Source: Riptortus pedestris (lineage: Eukaryota > Arthropoda > Insecta > Hemiptera > Alydidae). Taken from it: a stretch of DNA of 64,000 bases. The DNA is taken from NCBI GenBank assembly GCA_019009955.1, contig CM032228.1, forward strand, positions 206,101,001 through 206,165,000, read 5' to 3'. The position numbers and the translations under genes were made by a program. The notes beneath the pieces were generated by a model. That model searched no databases. It had not been told where the DNA came from and saw nothing but the letters and a program-made list of their open reading frames with translations. Shown one piece after another: positions 37,226 to 49,235 of this stretch; position 1 is the stretch's first letter, and every line of letters starts with the position of its first letter.

Positions 37226-37669
37226 GATTAAATTAAAAACAATTCAATCTCAAAAAACAACAAGAACACAAAAGATGGACTTACCGTTAATGATAGCAGC
37301 GCTCTGAACACTTATTACACCAACACTAAATAGTACCACAGAATATCCATTATTTGTAAGACTTAATACTGCTGTGAATATTAAGTAAACAAATAAAGGT
37401 CAAGTCAAATGGAAGAACCTTCCTGATAGCAAACAGTCTGAGTTCTAAACAATCAGGTTAGCCAGCTTTTACCGGAAATAAAAGCAATTACGGAAATATA
37501 TTTGAATATAAGTTATAAATTTTATTCATATAACTATTTATTATATCTAGTACTGTAATTAATAATAGACCAGAATAATTTTAATCACAACCATTCCAAA
37601 TTTAGGAATCCGGGAAGAAAATAGAAAGGGGGGCGGGGGGGTAAAATACGATTCAGACGGTTATCAGAT

Positions 37670-38172
37670 TTTCATATGATTAAGGAACAAGCAGGTTAGC
37701 CAGCGAAGGTTTATAATAGATAAATATACATACAGGTAACATTTCCGTGAATATTAGTGAATAATTACAAACGGCAATGAGAAATCTTTCAGTAAATTTA
37801 CAATATAAGTTAATAGTCCCTAAAACGTAATACGGCTGGATTGTAAACAAACAGGTTAGCCAACCTTGTAGTGCAGTATCGATAGATAGACCGGAAAAAC
37901 AAACAATTAAAGAAATATATCTGAATATAAAATATTAATTTTATTGGAAACTATTTATTATAGTTAGTGGAGTAATTTGAAATTAATCAAAATAATTACT
38001 ATCTCAATCACTCAGATTTTTCGAATTTTCGAAAATCCTCCCCTCTAACCCCCCCCTCCCACTGGTCCGATTTCAGCCGTTAACGAACTTGATCTTTCTT
38101 TTTACATAAAACGACTAAATTTCGAGTTTCGTAACGATCAAACAAAAATTGCGACCGCTAGAGCGGTAACAG

Positions 38173-38234
<62 letters not shown>

Positions 38235-38356
38235 TTTTGAACGGACCTCATTTTCGACCTCTACTGAGTAGGATCGAGGGACATTTAAAAAAAAAAGTCG
38301 AACATTCCGTCATGAGTACAACCTCACTAGCTGATTTCCCTGAAGGGAAATCTGCT
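37670..38356 (+). mobile_element. HINE-like element, 5'-truncated (head module 1)
   Basis: It carries the module 1 sequence TACAGGTAACATTTCCGTG...ACAAACGGCAATGAGAAATC, then poly-C, the TGCGACCGCTAGAGCGGTAACAG block, (TA)n at 38177-38231, and CATGAGTACAACCTCACTAGCTG with terminal GGGAAATCTGCT. A-runs follow. Confidence 0.8.
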
Positions 38357-38381
38357 AAAATGTTGTTATATAACACATATG

Positions 38382-38383
<2 letters not shown>

Positions 38384-38444
<61 letters not shown>

Positions 38445-38950
38445 CTTTTCTCTATCTTATTACCCAAAATATTTGCATTTTATAGTTTTGAATTATCAGT
38501 AAACCTTCACTTGTGCTCATGTATTTCTAACGATAAGCTGATATATCATGAACCACTAATCCAATTTCAAATACGTAAATTGTTATTCGATGATCTCCAT
38601 ACAATATTAAACCATTTAATTTAACTCTAATATTCATATTCGTTAATGGCTGAGATCGGGCCAGGAATAGGAGAGGAGTCAGAATATCTCCCTTAATAAT
38701 GGTAGGATCGAAATATTTTATAGAACCCATATTGCTGAAATATTGATGATCTACACTTGTTGGTCTATACATTTAATCGTAGCTCATATATTATGAAAGT
38801 TATTCGTATTTTCTTGTTGTCAGCCATTTGTAAACCCCCAGTTATACTCATCGGATTTGTATTTATTTAAGAACATAATGTGAGACTTGTAGAGTGTCAT
38901 AGCTGCACATGGTAAATATACTTAGTTTACGCAGTGCCAGTCAACCGGAC
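38384..38950 (-). mobile_element. HINE-like element, decayed, inverted
   Basis: (TA)n at 38384-38442 is followed in reverse order by GTTAATGGCTGAGATCGGGCC and GATCGAAATATTTTATAG. The 5' tip is CTTAGTTTACGCAGTGCCAGTCAACCGGAC at 38921-38950. It lies about 30 bp from the oppositely oriented copy ending at 38356. Confidence 0.7.
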
Positions 38951-39479
38951 TTATTTTCCAGTCTTTAGTAAATCCTTGCAACTACCACCTGATGTTGACT
39001 ATAAGTCAATATATCATGAGATGGAGCGATTCTCTGCTTCCAGAAATTCCTTCGTGCTAGGTTTAAAAAGTGGAAAATTGCCCCTCACCGTCTGTTACAG
39101 TGGAATGTTAACTGAATCTATGTGACCGTCTCCCTCCCTCTCCCAGAGTTTTGTGAAGCATCATCAGTTATCAGTTATAATTTAGCGCTATACGCTTATG
39201 TCAATATCTCTCCACCGGCTTTGTCAGCCCTTATAAACAAACAGATGTTACTGTAGTCGCATTAAAGGCCAAATGCTTCACCCTTATTCAAGTAGATGCT
39301 CAATCTGACATTTCGTTTCTGAAAATTGGATTCCTAAACCCTTAGACTTTGATTTGTAATGAAAGCCCTTTATCAACTCATACCTGGTAACACGATGTAA
39401 CACGATCAAAATCTTCAAGCACTACTTTGCAATAATAAGTAGTATTGTGCCAGACCTCCATAACTTACTTTAATAAAAC

Positions 39480-39840
39480 CCTATTTCCATAACCCATGAA
39501 ATTCCCTGTAAAAGTAGAACATTTCCCCTGCAGGAGCGTCCCCAGGGATATTTTCCCAAGCCATAAATTAGGGGGCTGCTGTTAAAAGTACATTATCCGG
39601 GTTTATTGTTAAACGGAGGGGTTCGGGTCTCCATTATCCTCCTGACATTTAGGGCTATTCATTTTTTCCACCCCAGGTGGGGTCGCATTAACCTTTAATG
39701 ATCTCCCCGCCTACGCTCTCTCTCCCTCCAACCACGCTTTTAAATTAGCTAAAGACTTATTTATTTAAGACCTCTTAATTTTTCTCCGAGGGACTTGGAA
39801 AAATGAAATTAATTAATTAATTTTTAGCTAAGGCGGTCAC
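39480..39840. other. Unique, mixed-composition intronic segment
   Basis: It stands out from its AT-rich surroundings by higher complexity, with CCTGCAGGAGCGTCCCCAGGG, a CACCCCAGGTGGGGT inverted repeat (39670-39685) and an AATTAATTAATTAATT run near 39808-39823. No open frame or splice pair was found. It may be a conserved regulatory element, but that is speculation. Confidence 0.25.
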
Positions 39841-40960
39841 AATATAGAGAGAAAATAAAATAGAAATGATCCAGCATTATGAAAGAACAATTTTTTTCTT
39901 CATAAGAATTATTTATAATGAAGACCAAGTCATTCAAAGACATTTCCTAAGTTAATAATAATTAAGTAATAGTATTAAAGTAATTATTAATTATAGTTAA
40001 ATAATAATAAGTATAATTAGTAGTTAAATAATGAATAATAATTATTTATAATTATAATTATTAGAATTATTGAAGACCTTCATCAAAAGAGATTGTAAGA
40101 AATCCACATGGATCTTTGCACAATTATAGTCAGGAGGTTAATCAGACCTACCTAACGGCCTCTTAAAAAGGAGTCAACAATGAATGCTGGAAACGCTCTA
40201 AGTAAAATCTAGTGGTTCAAAGAACATCAAGAAAAAAACTTATTTTAACCTGGTGCCACCTTCACCTAGAAATTAAATGTCAAAAAGTAGAGAGAGAGTG
40301 TGTGTGTTAAGATATTTTTCTTTTGGGTATGTTTTTTTTTTCTTTTTCTTCATAAGGTATTTGGATTAGATTCCCAATACGGGATTTTACTTGATGGTGG
40401 GTTAACCAAACATAACCCATGATCCTATAACAGTAAGTGAATGAGACTAACTTTTAGATTGAGTTATCCTCTTTTGGATAAGGCTGATGTAATTATCACT
40501 TAAGAAGTAAATATTTGTTAGGAAGAAGATCTGACTTAACTTCTGTTTTTGTCAAGGGAAACTAAATCATTGAGCAATGTGAGATTCACAGGTGGGCTCA
40601 TAATTACTGTAGAACGTCTAGGTCCAGAACTGTTTCGAAAATCGAATTTTCTCTACCCCCCCCCCATTTGCTCCCATCAAATTTACCAAAATTAAATAAT
40701 AACCTATAAAAGGAATTTAAAAAACTAACAAAAATGAATGGGAGAGTAAGTTTCGACGGAAGAATGAGGGGTTTCTTCTGAGTTGATTTGCATTCTAACT
40801 ACCACATTTGATCCTTTGATGTTTATCTTAAATCTTGTTAGTCCAATATTTAAAAAAATCGACCATTTATTGTTTGGGAATTGACTCTAAATGCAGGGTC
40901 ATTTTACTAACATTCCAAAGAGATAGCGTACGATTCATTTGAAATATAATATAAATGACC

Positions 40961-41060
40961 GTCCTGGAAGTACTAAACTAAGCAGATTTCCTGCGTACTG
41001 AATGATCTTATCTCAATATCTATTCGCTATTTCTCCTGAAGAAAGATGCATATGTAAACA
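40961..41060 (+). mobile_element. HINE-like 5' head fragment
   Basis: GTCCTGGAAGTACTAAACTAAGCAGATTTCCTGCGTACTG matches the 5' tip and subterminal 12-mer. The remainder is not recognisable. Confidence 0.6.
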
Positions 41061-41109
41061 AGAGTTATAATAGTTTGCTGGACAAGATATTTTTAACAAC
41101 TGTGGTACT

Positions 41110-41945
41110 TCAAGTGAAAATGGGACAAATAAAAAAAAAGAACCTGGATATTTTCTCGGTAGGGCAACATGATTGATGTCGTCGTTGTTGGTGGGGGATC
41201 GTTACTCGTTTCCTTGCTGGTGCCTGGCTCTCCTCATCCTGAAGTTTGCTTGCTGAATGTCTCGGGCAATCGAGATGAAGTGGCTCTTGTTGATGATAAT
41301 GCACATGAGACCATCCATCTGTGTCTGAATCCTGGGCTCCAACTGATGCAGGATCCTCTAGGTCGTGACTCGCCAGTGCTCGTGGGGTTCCGCGATGTCG
41401 ATCTATGAGACTATGAAGCAACCACTTTCTGCGATCGGCTCATCCGTGTGTTCTTCATTCAGTTGGCGATACTCCACTCACAGACTCCAAAGTTCCGATT
41501 GGCGATTTGTTCCGCACTATGTCGCTGTCCACTATAGGTCTCGCCTCCCCTTCAGCTGCAGCTTGTTCCTTGCGTAGGGTTCAATCTCCGGCAGGCCGGG
41601 CACAATGGTGGCGTAGTTATTCAGGACCTGTCCAAGGTCCTAAGGGCGACTCCTGAGAACGTTGTTGCTTCCCATTACAGAATGTCGGGAATGTTAGATA
41701 GTATTGACCGGCGGACCTCCTGGACTAGTGTATAGCGGTGTAGGGGCGGTCCAGGTGGCCTGTGAGCGTCTGCAGCGGTAGGCCCTCTTCTGTAGTGACT
41801 GCACTGACCTAAAGTCTACCATGTACCTCCGAGCATGTGACAATAAGGACAGGGCAGTGAGGGGGGAGGGGGGCTCGTTGGCTGATAGCTTCAGCCAAAA
41901 ACAGGTGAAAATAGTACAGAAAGTGAAGAAAGTAATTGAAACCAC
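41110..41945. other. GC-richer island with open frames, unidentified
   Basis: Clearly more GC-rich than its surroundings. On the minus strand, one frame at about 41190-41610 has coding-like codon choice but several stops; it includes RIQTQMDGLMCIINKSHF and YATIVPGLPEIEPYARNKLQ. The plus strand of 41169-41730 has only two stops in one frame. I do not recognise a family. A decayed pseudogene or mobile-element fragment in the prohormone-4 intron is most likely. A real exon on either strand cannot be excluded. Confidence 0.35.
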
Positions 41946-43007
41946 AGTTAATTAATTGTTCTTATTTAATAAATCCATATTTACAGAAAGTAATGCTCTT
42001 GTCTTTCTAAGCAATGAACAGTTTCTGATTCTTTATAGGAAAAAAGGTTTGTTGATTTGGAAGGAATGGATAAGAAGAACATAAACGCAGGCTTTATGAA
42101 ACATCAATTTTCAGAGTTCTATTTAGAGTTATTTATTTTATAATAATTTAAGATTCTGGACATGGATATTAATTTTATTGCTCCTTGGATCATAACAGGA
42201 CTTTACTACTTTAATTAAAAATAGTAATGGATATTATTTTTTTCAACATTTTTATTTTTGTATTTATATTGATTGCTTATTTATACTCTACTCTGATGCT
42301 TCTAGAAAGAAGATTGTTAGTTTGAAATAAAATCTGATTGTACATTACTCCATAATAATGATTTATAAACAGAAAACTTAATTTTTAACATGCATATTTT
42401 TGTAGCTAGGGGTGGTTTCAATACAGTTACATAAGTATATTTTTAAAATCTTATATTATTTATTCCAACAAAAAATGCAAGCTTTTGAGTTTAGACCCTA
42501 TCCCCTCCCCAGGTGCCCACTCAGGAACATGAGTCAATTAATTAGCTATTCAAATAAAGAAATGGGATCTATCAATATTTTAGGGAATGTGTCGTGACGG
42601 CCACTCAACCTCCTACCACCAAAGCTAAGTGGCAGACCTTGGCTCTTAGTAAACCATTGAATTAAAAGTTTTCATTTCTATTTTTAGTTTTAGTTCAATA
42701 ACATAAATATATAAGATAAATAATCTTATTTAACTATGTCTTGTCAACTATAAACTCCTTCAAACAAAATTGTATAGAATTAATTATTACTCACCAATAA
42801 GCCCTATATTACAAATGCTATCTGAGTTCACTTTCTTCAACAGTACTATCTAGATACTGTTTAACTGTTCTATTGGAAAATTATTTCACTATATTCGCCT
42901 GTTCAGAATAAATTATACGCTTGATCACTTCAAATGAGAACCTTAGCAGAGTCTATCCAGATAGGGAGCATCAGGGTTGATTGTATAGCTTTGAGGTGTG
43001 TCTACAG
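41946..43007. other. Intron; nothing recognised
   Basis: AT-rich unique sequence leading to the exon acceptor at 43007. Confidence 0.5.
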
Positions 43008-43160
43008 CGAAGCGGCCACCTGTTGAGGAGACCTCATCCTTTCTTCAGTCTCTCCTCGCCAGCCATGGACCCAATTACCTTGAGAAGCTATTTGGAAGCA
43101 AGGCGAGGGATGCACTAGCACCATTAGGAGGAGTCGATAAGGTTGCAATTACTCTATCAG
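43008..43160 (+). CDS. Prohormone-4: Prohormone-4, middle exon
   Basis: This 153-bp exon completes a split Ala codon, then encodes 50 residues, and ends with one base of the next codon (phase 1 at both ends). It opens with Lys-Arg, a dibasic prohormone-convertase site placed directly after the LDLa module, followed by PPVEETSSFLQSLLASHGP and the conserved LFGSKARDALAPLGG segment. The start was set at the TCTACAG acceptor because it joins in frame to the LDLa exon and gives the expected CTAAKRPPVEE junction. The donor is CAG|GTAATC. It is near-identical to insect prohormone-4 as known for the family. The short open frame that begins at 42998 runs through this exon but starts in the intron, so its start is an artefact. 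Confidence 0.93.
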
Positions 43161-43696
43161 GTAATCACTATTCATTAATGTACAAATAAAACTTCATAAT
43201 CTGTTTAGTCATAATACTATTTATTCTATTAATTTTAAAATATGGGTATCTTAATTTTACTATTTCTCAAACCTTAATAGTAGAACAGTTTACCATGTGG
43301 ACCACAAAACTATAAATGGATCTCAGTTCAATGCACAGGATTTTTTTTTTTTCAAAATAGTTTGAACACAATAAAATTTTATTGTTAAAATTTAGAACTC
43401 CCCAGCCAATATTTCTTCAGGGTTTGGAACAGAAGATCAATGAACAAGGTCTTCATTCTTTATTATTTTACTGATTTCACATCTTTTTGATGCCTCATCA
43501 GGAAGCATTTTTGCATACTTTAATACCGTGCAAGTACTCTACATCTTTGTCCTACTGCCTTCTTCTAGTGAAGTCATGTCATGAATTATAAAAGGAATCA
43601 TGTTGAGTCATTTATTCCTGAAACATCCATTAACAAAAAATGGAAAAATATCGCTACAAAAATAGCAGGAAAATGTTCACTTATTATTTTAATTTA

Positions 43697-43774
<78 letters not shown>

Positions 43775-44576
43775 TTATTTATTTAAACATAAAAATTATT
43801 TACATGTTTGATATCTGTATTTTGTTTACAAATGTTTTTTTTGTTTTTTTTTTCAAATAAATAATAATGCTTCATAAGCAGGTGATTCTGTATTCTATAA
43901 TAATCGAATAACACAGACCCTAAAGTATATTTTACGGAACTGATCAAACATTCTATCTCTTCCATGTAAATCGCCCATTAAAATCTGGTTTCCTTTTTTT
44001 TTCTTAGTCAAGTTTTTTATTGATCTCATTCTATTTGGGCAAAACTGGTAGTACATGAAACATGTACCTTTCATAATCATACTCGTACTTGTACTCTCAT
44101 GCTTAACATAAGTCAGATAAAGCAACTTTCAGTAATTCTTGGACTTTTTTTGCATCAAGTGGAATATTAAATTCAATATATATTCAAGCACTTCTTCCCG
44201 ATGTTTTAATCTTTTGATTTTGCCATGGAGAAGAATAAAAACTACAATATGTTCTAGTGATATTCATCTCAGTAGCTTCCCTGTTCAAAAAATAATAAAT
44301 TTAAAGGCTTAGTTGTTACATTGAAAAATAACAATAGTTGTAATAATCAACTGTTATTTTATAGAATTGGTGTCAGTTTCAGGAAAATTGGATCTTTTTT
44401 TTTTTCAACATTTACAACACATTTATTACAAGTAATGTTCACAGTTAACTACATTCTGAGGTGTACGCTACTTGTATATCAAATGCTTAACTGAGCAGAT
44501 AACAGACAATGAGTAACATGGTTAAGAGTTAAATTTTCTAATATTTATTTCTATTCTTCTTCTTTTTTAATAACAG
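43161..44576 (+). other. Prohormone-4: Prohormone-4 last intron, about 1.4 kb
   Basis: Phase 1 intron with GTAATCAC donor. The acceptor is TTCTTCTTTTTTAATAACAG with a clear pyrimidine tract. It holds a (TG)n(TA)n tract (43698-43770) and several poly-T runs. No inserted element was recognised. Confidence 0.85.
43698..43770. repeat. (TG)n(TA)n microsatellite in last intron
   Basis: TG repeats to about 43730 are followed by TA repeats to 43770 and then TTTA repeats. Unlike most TA tracts in the window, it has no HINE-like sequence around it. Confidence 0.97.
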
Positions 44577-44770
44577 AATCACAAACTATTGAAGACTTTG
44601 GTGCTGCACTACACCTGATGAGATCTGATCTAGAGCACCTCCGTTCCGTGTTCATGGCTGTTGAAAATGGTGATCTTGGAATGCTGAAGAGCTTGGGCAT
44701 CAAAGACTCGGAGTTGGGAGATGTTAAATTTTTCCTTGAGAAACTTGTCAACACTGGATTCCTCGATTAG
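44577..44770 (+). CDS. Prohormone-4: Prohormone-4, terminal coding exon
   Basis: The exon completes a split Glu codon, then encodes 63 residues and a TAG stop at 44768-44770. The sequence begins SQTIEDFGAALHLMRSD, continues through VFMAVENGDLGMLKSLGIKD, and ends KLVNTGFLD. This helical C-terminal region is highly conserved in insect prohormone-4 and is presumed part of the secreted precursor. No further dibasic site is seen in it. With the two upstream exons it gives one uninterrupted frame with no stops or frameshifts, which supports a functional gene. Confidence 0.93.
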
Positions 44771-44858
44771 ATGGTTAAACCTCTTCAGACAGCCGCCTCC
44801 TTATCAACAACGATTTCCAGTCACTTGAATTATTTTGCCAATTAACCGTAACAATGTA

Positions 44859-44937
44859 AATAAAAGCTTCCTCCCCCCCCCCAATCCTCTCTCTCTCTCT
44901 CTCTCTCTAGCCCCAAACCATCCTTCTTCCAAATAAA
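44859..44937 (+). promoter_or_regulatory. Prohormone-4: Candidate poly(A) signals of prohormone-4
   Basis: AATAAA occurs at 44859-44864 (89 bases past the stop) and again at 44932-44937. A C-run and a (CT)n tract (about 44887-44909) lie between them. Which one is used, or whether a longer 3' UTR exists, cannot be told from sequence. Confidence 0.45.
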
Positions 44938-47900
44938 ATCCCTCCCTTCTCAAAGAGAGAGTTGAAAAGAAAGATAAAATGGATCTATTGTTCTTCTAAA
45001 CATTAAGTTAAATTATTTCTCTGTAGTTTACTAGAACGTGATTTAAGGAATCCTAATTAATAATTACCTTGGAGTCATATCAATTTTATCTCTAACATAT
45101 CAATATAACAATACATATCAATGAGGTGATCCTTCTGAATGTTCTTTAAAAATTTTAGTAAGAGATCCCATGAGCTAGGTATACTCAGTAAGATAATGTA
45201 GTTTTGTGAAGTACGCTTTTTAGTGTAGTTTGGAAGTATATTATTTGAGCTTATTGTTACCAAATAATTATTAGCTCCCTTTCAGCAAATTATACAAGTA
45301 TTTTATCCATCTCTTCGTATTACATGTAAAACATACCAGTGCTAGAGTCATAAAGTAGAGGAACGGTAATCCTTTATTGATAGTTAGAACTCTGTTGTTA
45401 CAATTGTTTTAATATAGTGAATAGCTATTTTATTCATAGCTATGAAAACATAAATGATGAACGAAAAAGTGTACTAGAAAACATTAAATGTGGAACAATA
45501 CTCCGTCCTAAAATCAAGAAAACTTCATTTGATAGACTTCAGAAACTCATTCAACATAATTGCCAACACACTACACAAAATACTCTATTTATCTTATTGT
45601 TCATTATGCAACATTTGAGCCACTTTAAGTCTATCAAATTATAAATATTATTTTTCCCTTGTATTATGTATACTTAAAAATCAGAAATAAATGAAGAAAA
45701 TTTAATTTGAGTATGTTCCATTGCATTTATTGTATAAATTTATAAACATTTTTTATAATTATTGTTAGAATCCAATTAGTAATGTAGAATACCCGGTATA
45801 GTGCACAACTATATTAGTACAAATTATATTTTTATCCTGAAAGATTATTTTATAAGAAACAATTGAAACAGGCTGTGGTCTTAATGAATAGTGAGATAGG
45901 GGATAACGTTTCGAAGCTTGAATAAATGCCACTTGAACAGTTTTTGCTTCAACATTCATAGACAGAATTCATGATTTTCTAGCAGTTTTAGATATTACAA
46001 AAAAATAAAAAATAAAAAGGTCAATTTGTAAAAATACTGTATATTATACTCAGAGTCCAAACACCACTATGTAAAACTATATTCTTAAAAATGAATTTTT
46101 TTAAGAAGAAGGGAATGTTTGATTCTTCTTATTGCAGTTGTGTGTGATGCTTAATTATGTGCTTAAACTTTGCGTCTAAATTGTATAAGCTTTGAATGTT
46201 GACTAATATATTATATGTGTGTGTGGAAAAAAAATGTATTTTAGTATAAGTTCAAGATAAAAATGACTTAGCTCAAGGGATCAATATTCAGTCTATTTCA
46301 AAGTTAGATTAACGCATATCATTAAAACATATCAGATTAGAGTGAAGGGAAGCAGAAAGCGGAACAAAACGAATTCTAGATAACGGCCTGACACTGAATG
46401 ATATCTTGGGCATGCTTTCTGTTTCCCTTCTTTTAAATATTATAGTAATAATTTATAGATACATATCTTCAAGTGTATTTTAAATGTAACTATTAAAAGT
46501 TGTGTATTTTCGCACTATATTTGCTGTTTCATAATTTTTGTGCATATCTTTCCTATATATGCATATACATATATATATATTTGCAAACATATCATAATCC
46601 ATATTTAGAAAAACACCAAAATAATTAATGAAAGACATAAGTATTAAATGTGTAGCCAACATCAGATATAGGTTCATGAAGATGTTTTGTTTTTTTAGAG
46701 CTATTTATTTTGTTGTAGATTTGATGTAGCAATCTCTGTATGCTGCACTTTTGGGAATAAAGACTAACTTTCTTCAACTAAAAGGTGAAATACGCTCTCA
46801 TTGTAAGTAGAGTAAAATGTGTAACCAACCAAATATTATTGCATATACATATTGTTTTTGACTAATTAAATATTTTATTTCTTGTTGAGTTTGTATAAAT
46901 AGAATTTAAAACATATGTCTTAAGTTTTGTTTTAGATTTAAGACTTTTAATTAGATTAAAATAAAGAGATAATTTTTCAACATAAAATAATGTCAAATCA
47001 ATTAATCAAAATCCTTTTTTTTAAATTTGAAGTATATAAGAAAGATTGTCAATAAGGAGGTTTGTATGGTGACTCAAAGTAAAACATTTCCTTAAATTTA
47101 TTCACCTATTTTCCCCTTCCCATTTATCTCTATAGAATAGAACAAATAGAATTAGAAGGTATTCACTTTTAATTTTCCAGTGTTTTCAAGAAATACAGAA
47201 ATTATTAATAATGTATGAATATTTCATAACAAAAGATTTTGGAAGATACATTTGTATAGGGTAAGGCATCCCATCATATTATTTTTGCACAAATTGCAAC
47301 TTTAAAATAAGATTACCATATATAATGAGGGTTTATTTCATATATAGTGTTTCCTTTGATTTAAAAATGTACTGAGTCCCGGACGAGGCTGTCGTCATGA
47401 ATCCATATTTGAAATTTCAATAAATCTTTACCAATTTGTTGTAATATTTTATTTCAGACAACTTTTAGCCTGATTCCAGGTCTTTTGTAGTCAACACTCA
47501 ACAAGCAGGCAATCTGATAGGTATCTGATTCTTCTATAGGGTCTGAAAAAGTTGTGGAAACAGATTAAAAGTTTGCTCTGCAATAAAATATTGCAATTGT
47601 ACTGTTAAGCATACACTGATCCTTGAATTTATAATTCCTAGTTAATTAAAAAAACTAAAATATGTAAGAATAATTTAAAGATTACTACACAGTAAATCAA
47701 TAAAGCAAAAGCAGTTTATTTAGACTTGCTAGTGTGACAGTCACACGAAAATTGTACTAAGGGACAATTTTTTATTATGTAGATTGCACTGCAGTAATAG
47801 TGTATGGATTCCATGGTAGAGACTACCATGAAATGATATGACCTTTGGTGCCTAAAATTCTAATGAAAAGTTTACGATGCTTGTTTTATCAAGTAAATCT

Positions 47901-48780
47901 ATTCCCAAGATAAAATACCAATTATTATTCAATAATATTTTTTTAAATTTTGTCTTATTTTTTACATAGTTTCTTTGGTTTCCAAACCCCTAGAGTTTGG
48001 GGGAAATGCCAACTAATTCTCACTGTATAGAAATCAACAATTAAAGGTGTAATATTATAAAACTATTAATTCATCTGACCAATGATATATTTGAAAAATT
48101 TAAGCACTGCAATTTTTATGGGATCGAATCTCAACCCTATTGATTGAATGAATTTTATCAATTATTTATAGTACTGTTGATCAGTTCAAGCTCCGCGCTG
48201 ACAAAAGCTTGCTCTTAAGGAATGAATATTGGCACTGGTAAATTATTATCCAACTTTTACTTCTGTAGTTTAAAACATTATGAAACTGAAATGGAACTTG
48301 CATATAGAAATCAATTTTTGTGATTTAGTAAATTCAATCAAATTATCATCCACAAATACTGATCTCATATATATCTTCTCTAGCTCTGTCAAGACCATTC
48401 ACAAATCAGTTGCAAAAGTGAGTTTCACATTCATAAAAAGGAAACAAAAAATATCTTAAAGAATTTATGGCTCCACATGGGTTCCATGCTAGCCATGTTA
48501 CCCGTCGTTGACGAGTTAAAATAGAAATGGTTTCATTTGGAAATATTAAGATTGGATACACAAAGTCAACCCGTGTATTCATCAATAATACAAATGGCTT
48601 GTAATATGAACAGTATAAGTGCTGCCATTCATTTATTTTGCCTGAGATATAGGTATAACAAATTTTTGATTAGAATTGTTGTTACCCCAAAACTTAATGA
48701 TATAATAATGGTTTCCATGAAAATATAAATACTGGATAACAGAAGCACTAAATAATCCATTTATTGCTTTCAAATTCTGC
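44938..48780. other. Downstream flank, free of recognised elements
   Basis: About 3.8 kb with none of the repeat families that fill the rest of the window, apart from very short TA runs near 46568-46580. It may include an extended 3' UTR of prohormone-4 or other retained sequence. Short open frames lack support. Confidence 0.4.
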
Positions 48781-49145
48781 TGATGGAAGAAGTCTTTGGA
48801 AAGTAATAATGGAACTGGAGCTTCTAGGAAAAATTGTCTGTCTTATAAGGGTGAGTATATGTATCCCGCTGCTGGATGTTGGTTTTGAAGTATTCGAAAT
48901 TGTCAGGATTCATACAAGTTGATAGCTTGTCTCTATGCAGTCCAGTTTAACCTAAAAGAAGGTAATATGTGAAGCTTCTAAGGTGAATGTGGAAAACATA
49001 CAGGCAAGATGCATAAACTCCTCGCATATGCAGATGATGTACCTGACCTCAGGAAAAAAAAGAAGAAGATATGCTGTCTCCCTCCGAGTTAATGAGATCA
49101 GTGGCAAAAGAGATAGGCTTGCAAGTAAACCAAGAAAAATGGGTA
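48781..49145 (+). pseudogene. LINE reverse transcriptase fragment (YADD box)
   Basis: Several RT pieces follow in order with frame changes: ELELLGKIVCLI (the helix before RT motif 4), SGFIQVDSLS (the G-x-x-Q-G-D region, decayed to Q-V-D), and KLLAYADDV at about 49014-49040, which holds the catalytic Tyr-Ala-Asp-Asp. After it come an insertion of A-rich codons and SELMRSVAKEIGLQVNQEK, matching the segment after motif C. Frameshifts show it is inactive. Confidence 0.75.
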
Positions 49146-49235
49146 AGTACATGGTGCATTGGAAGTAAATATAAACTGGGTAAGTACCTGCAAGTACATG
49201 GTAGTAAGCTATAACCTACATCTCAAAGGCAGCTT

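Larger units (their letters stand above)
31896..43007 (+). other. Prohormone-4: Prohormone-4 intron, about 11.1 kb
   Basis: Phase 1 intron with GTAGAAAT donor and TCTACAG acceptor. It is loaded with mobile elements in both orientations: a SINE, a LINE remnant, several HINE-like copies and (TA)n tracts. It also holds unique GC-richer patches at 39480-39840 and 41160-41900. Confidence 0.85.

Noticed and set aside
42998..43007. A start codon just upstream of the middle exon of prohormone-4
   Set aside because: It is intronic. The TCTACAG acceptor joins in frame to the LDLa exon and yields the expected family sequence.
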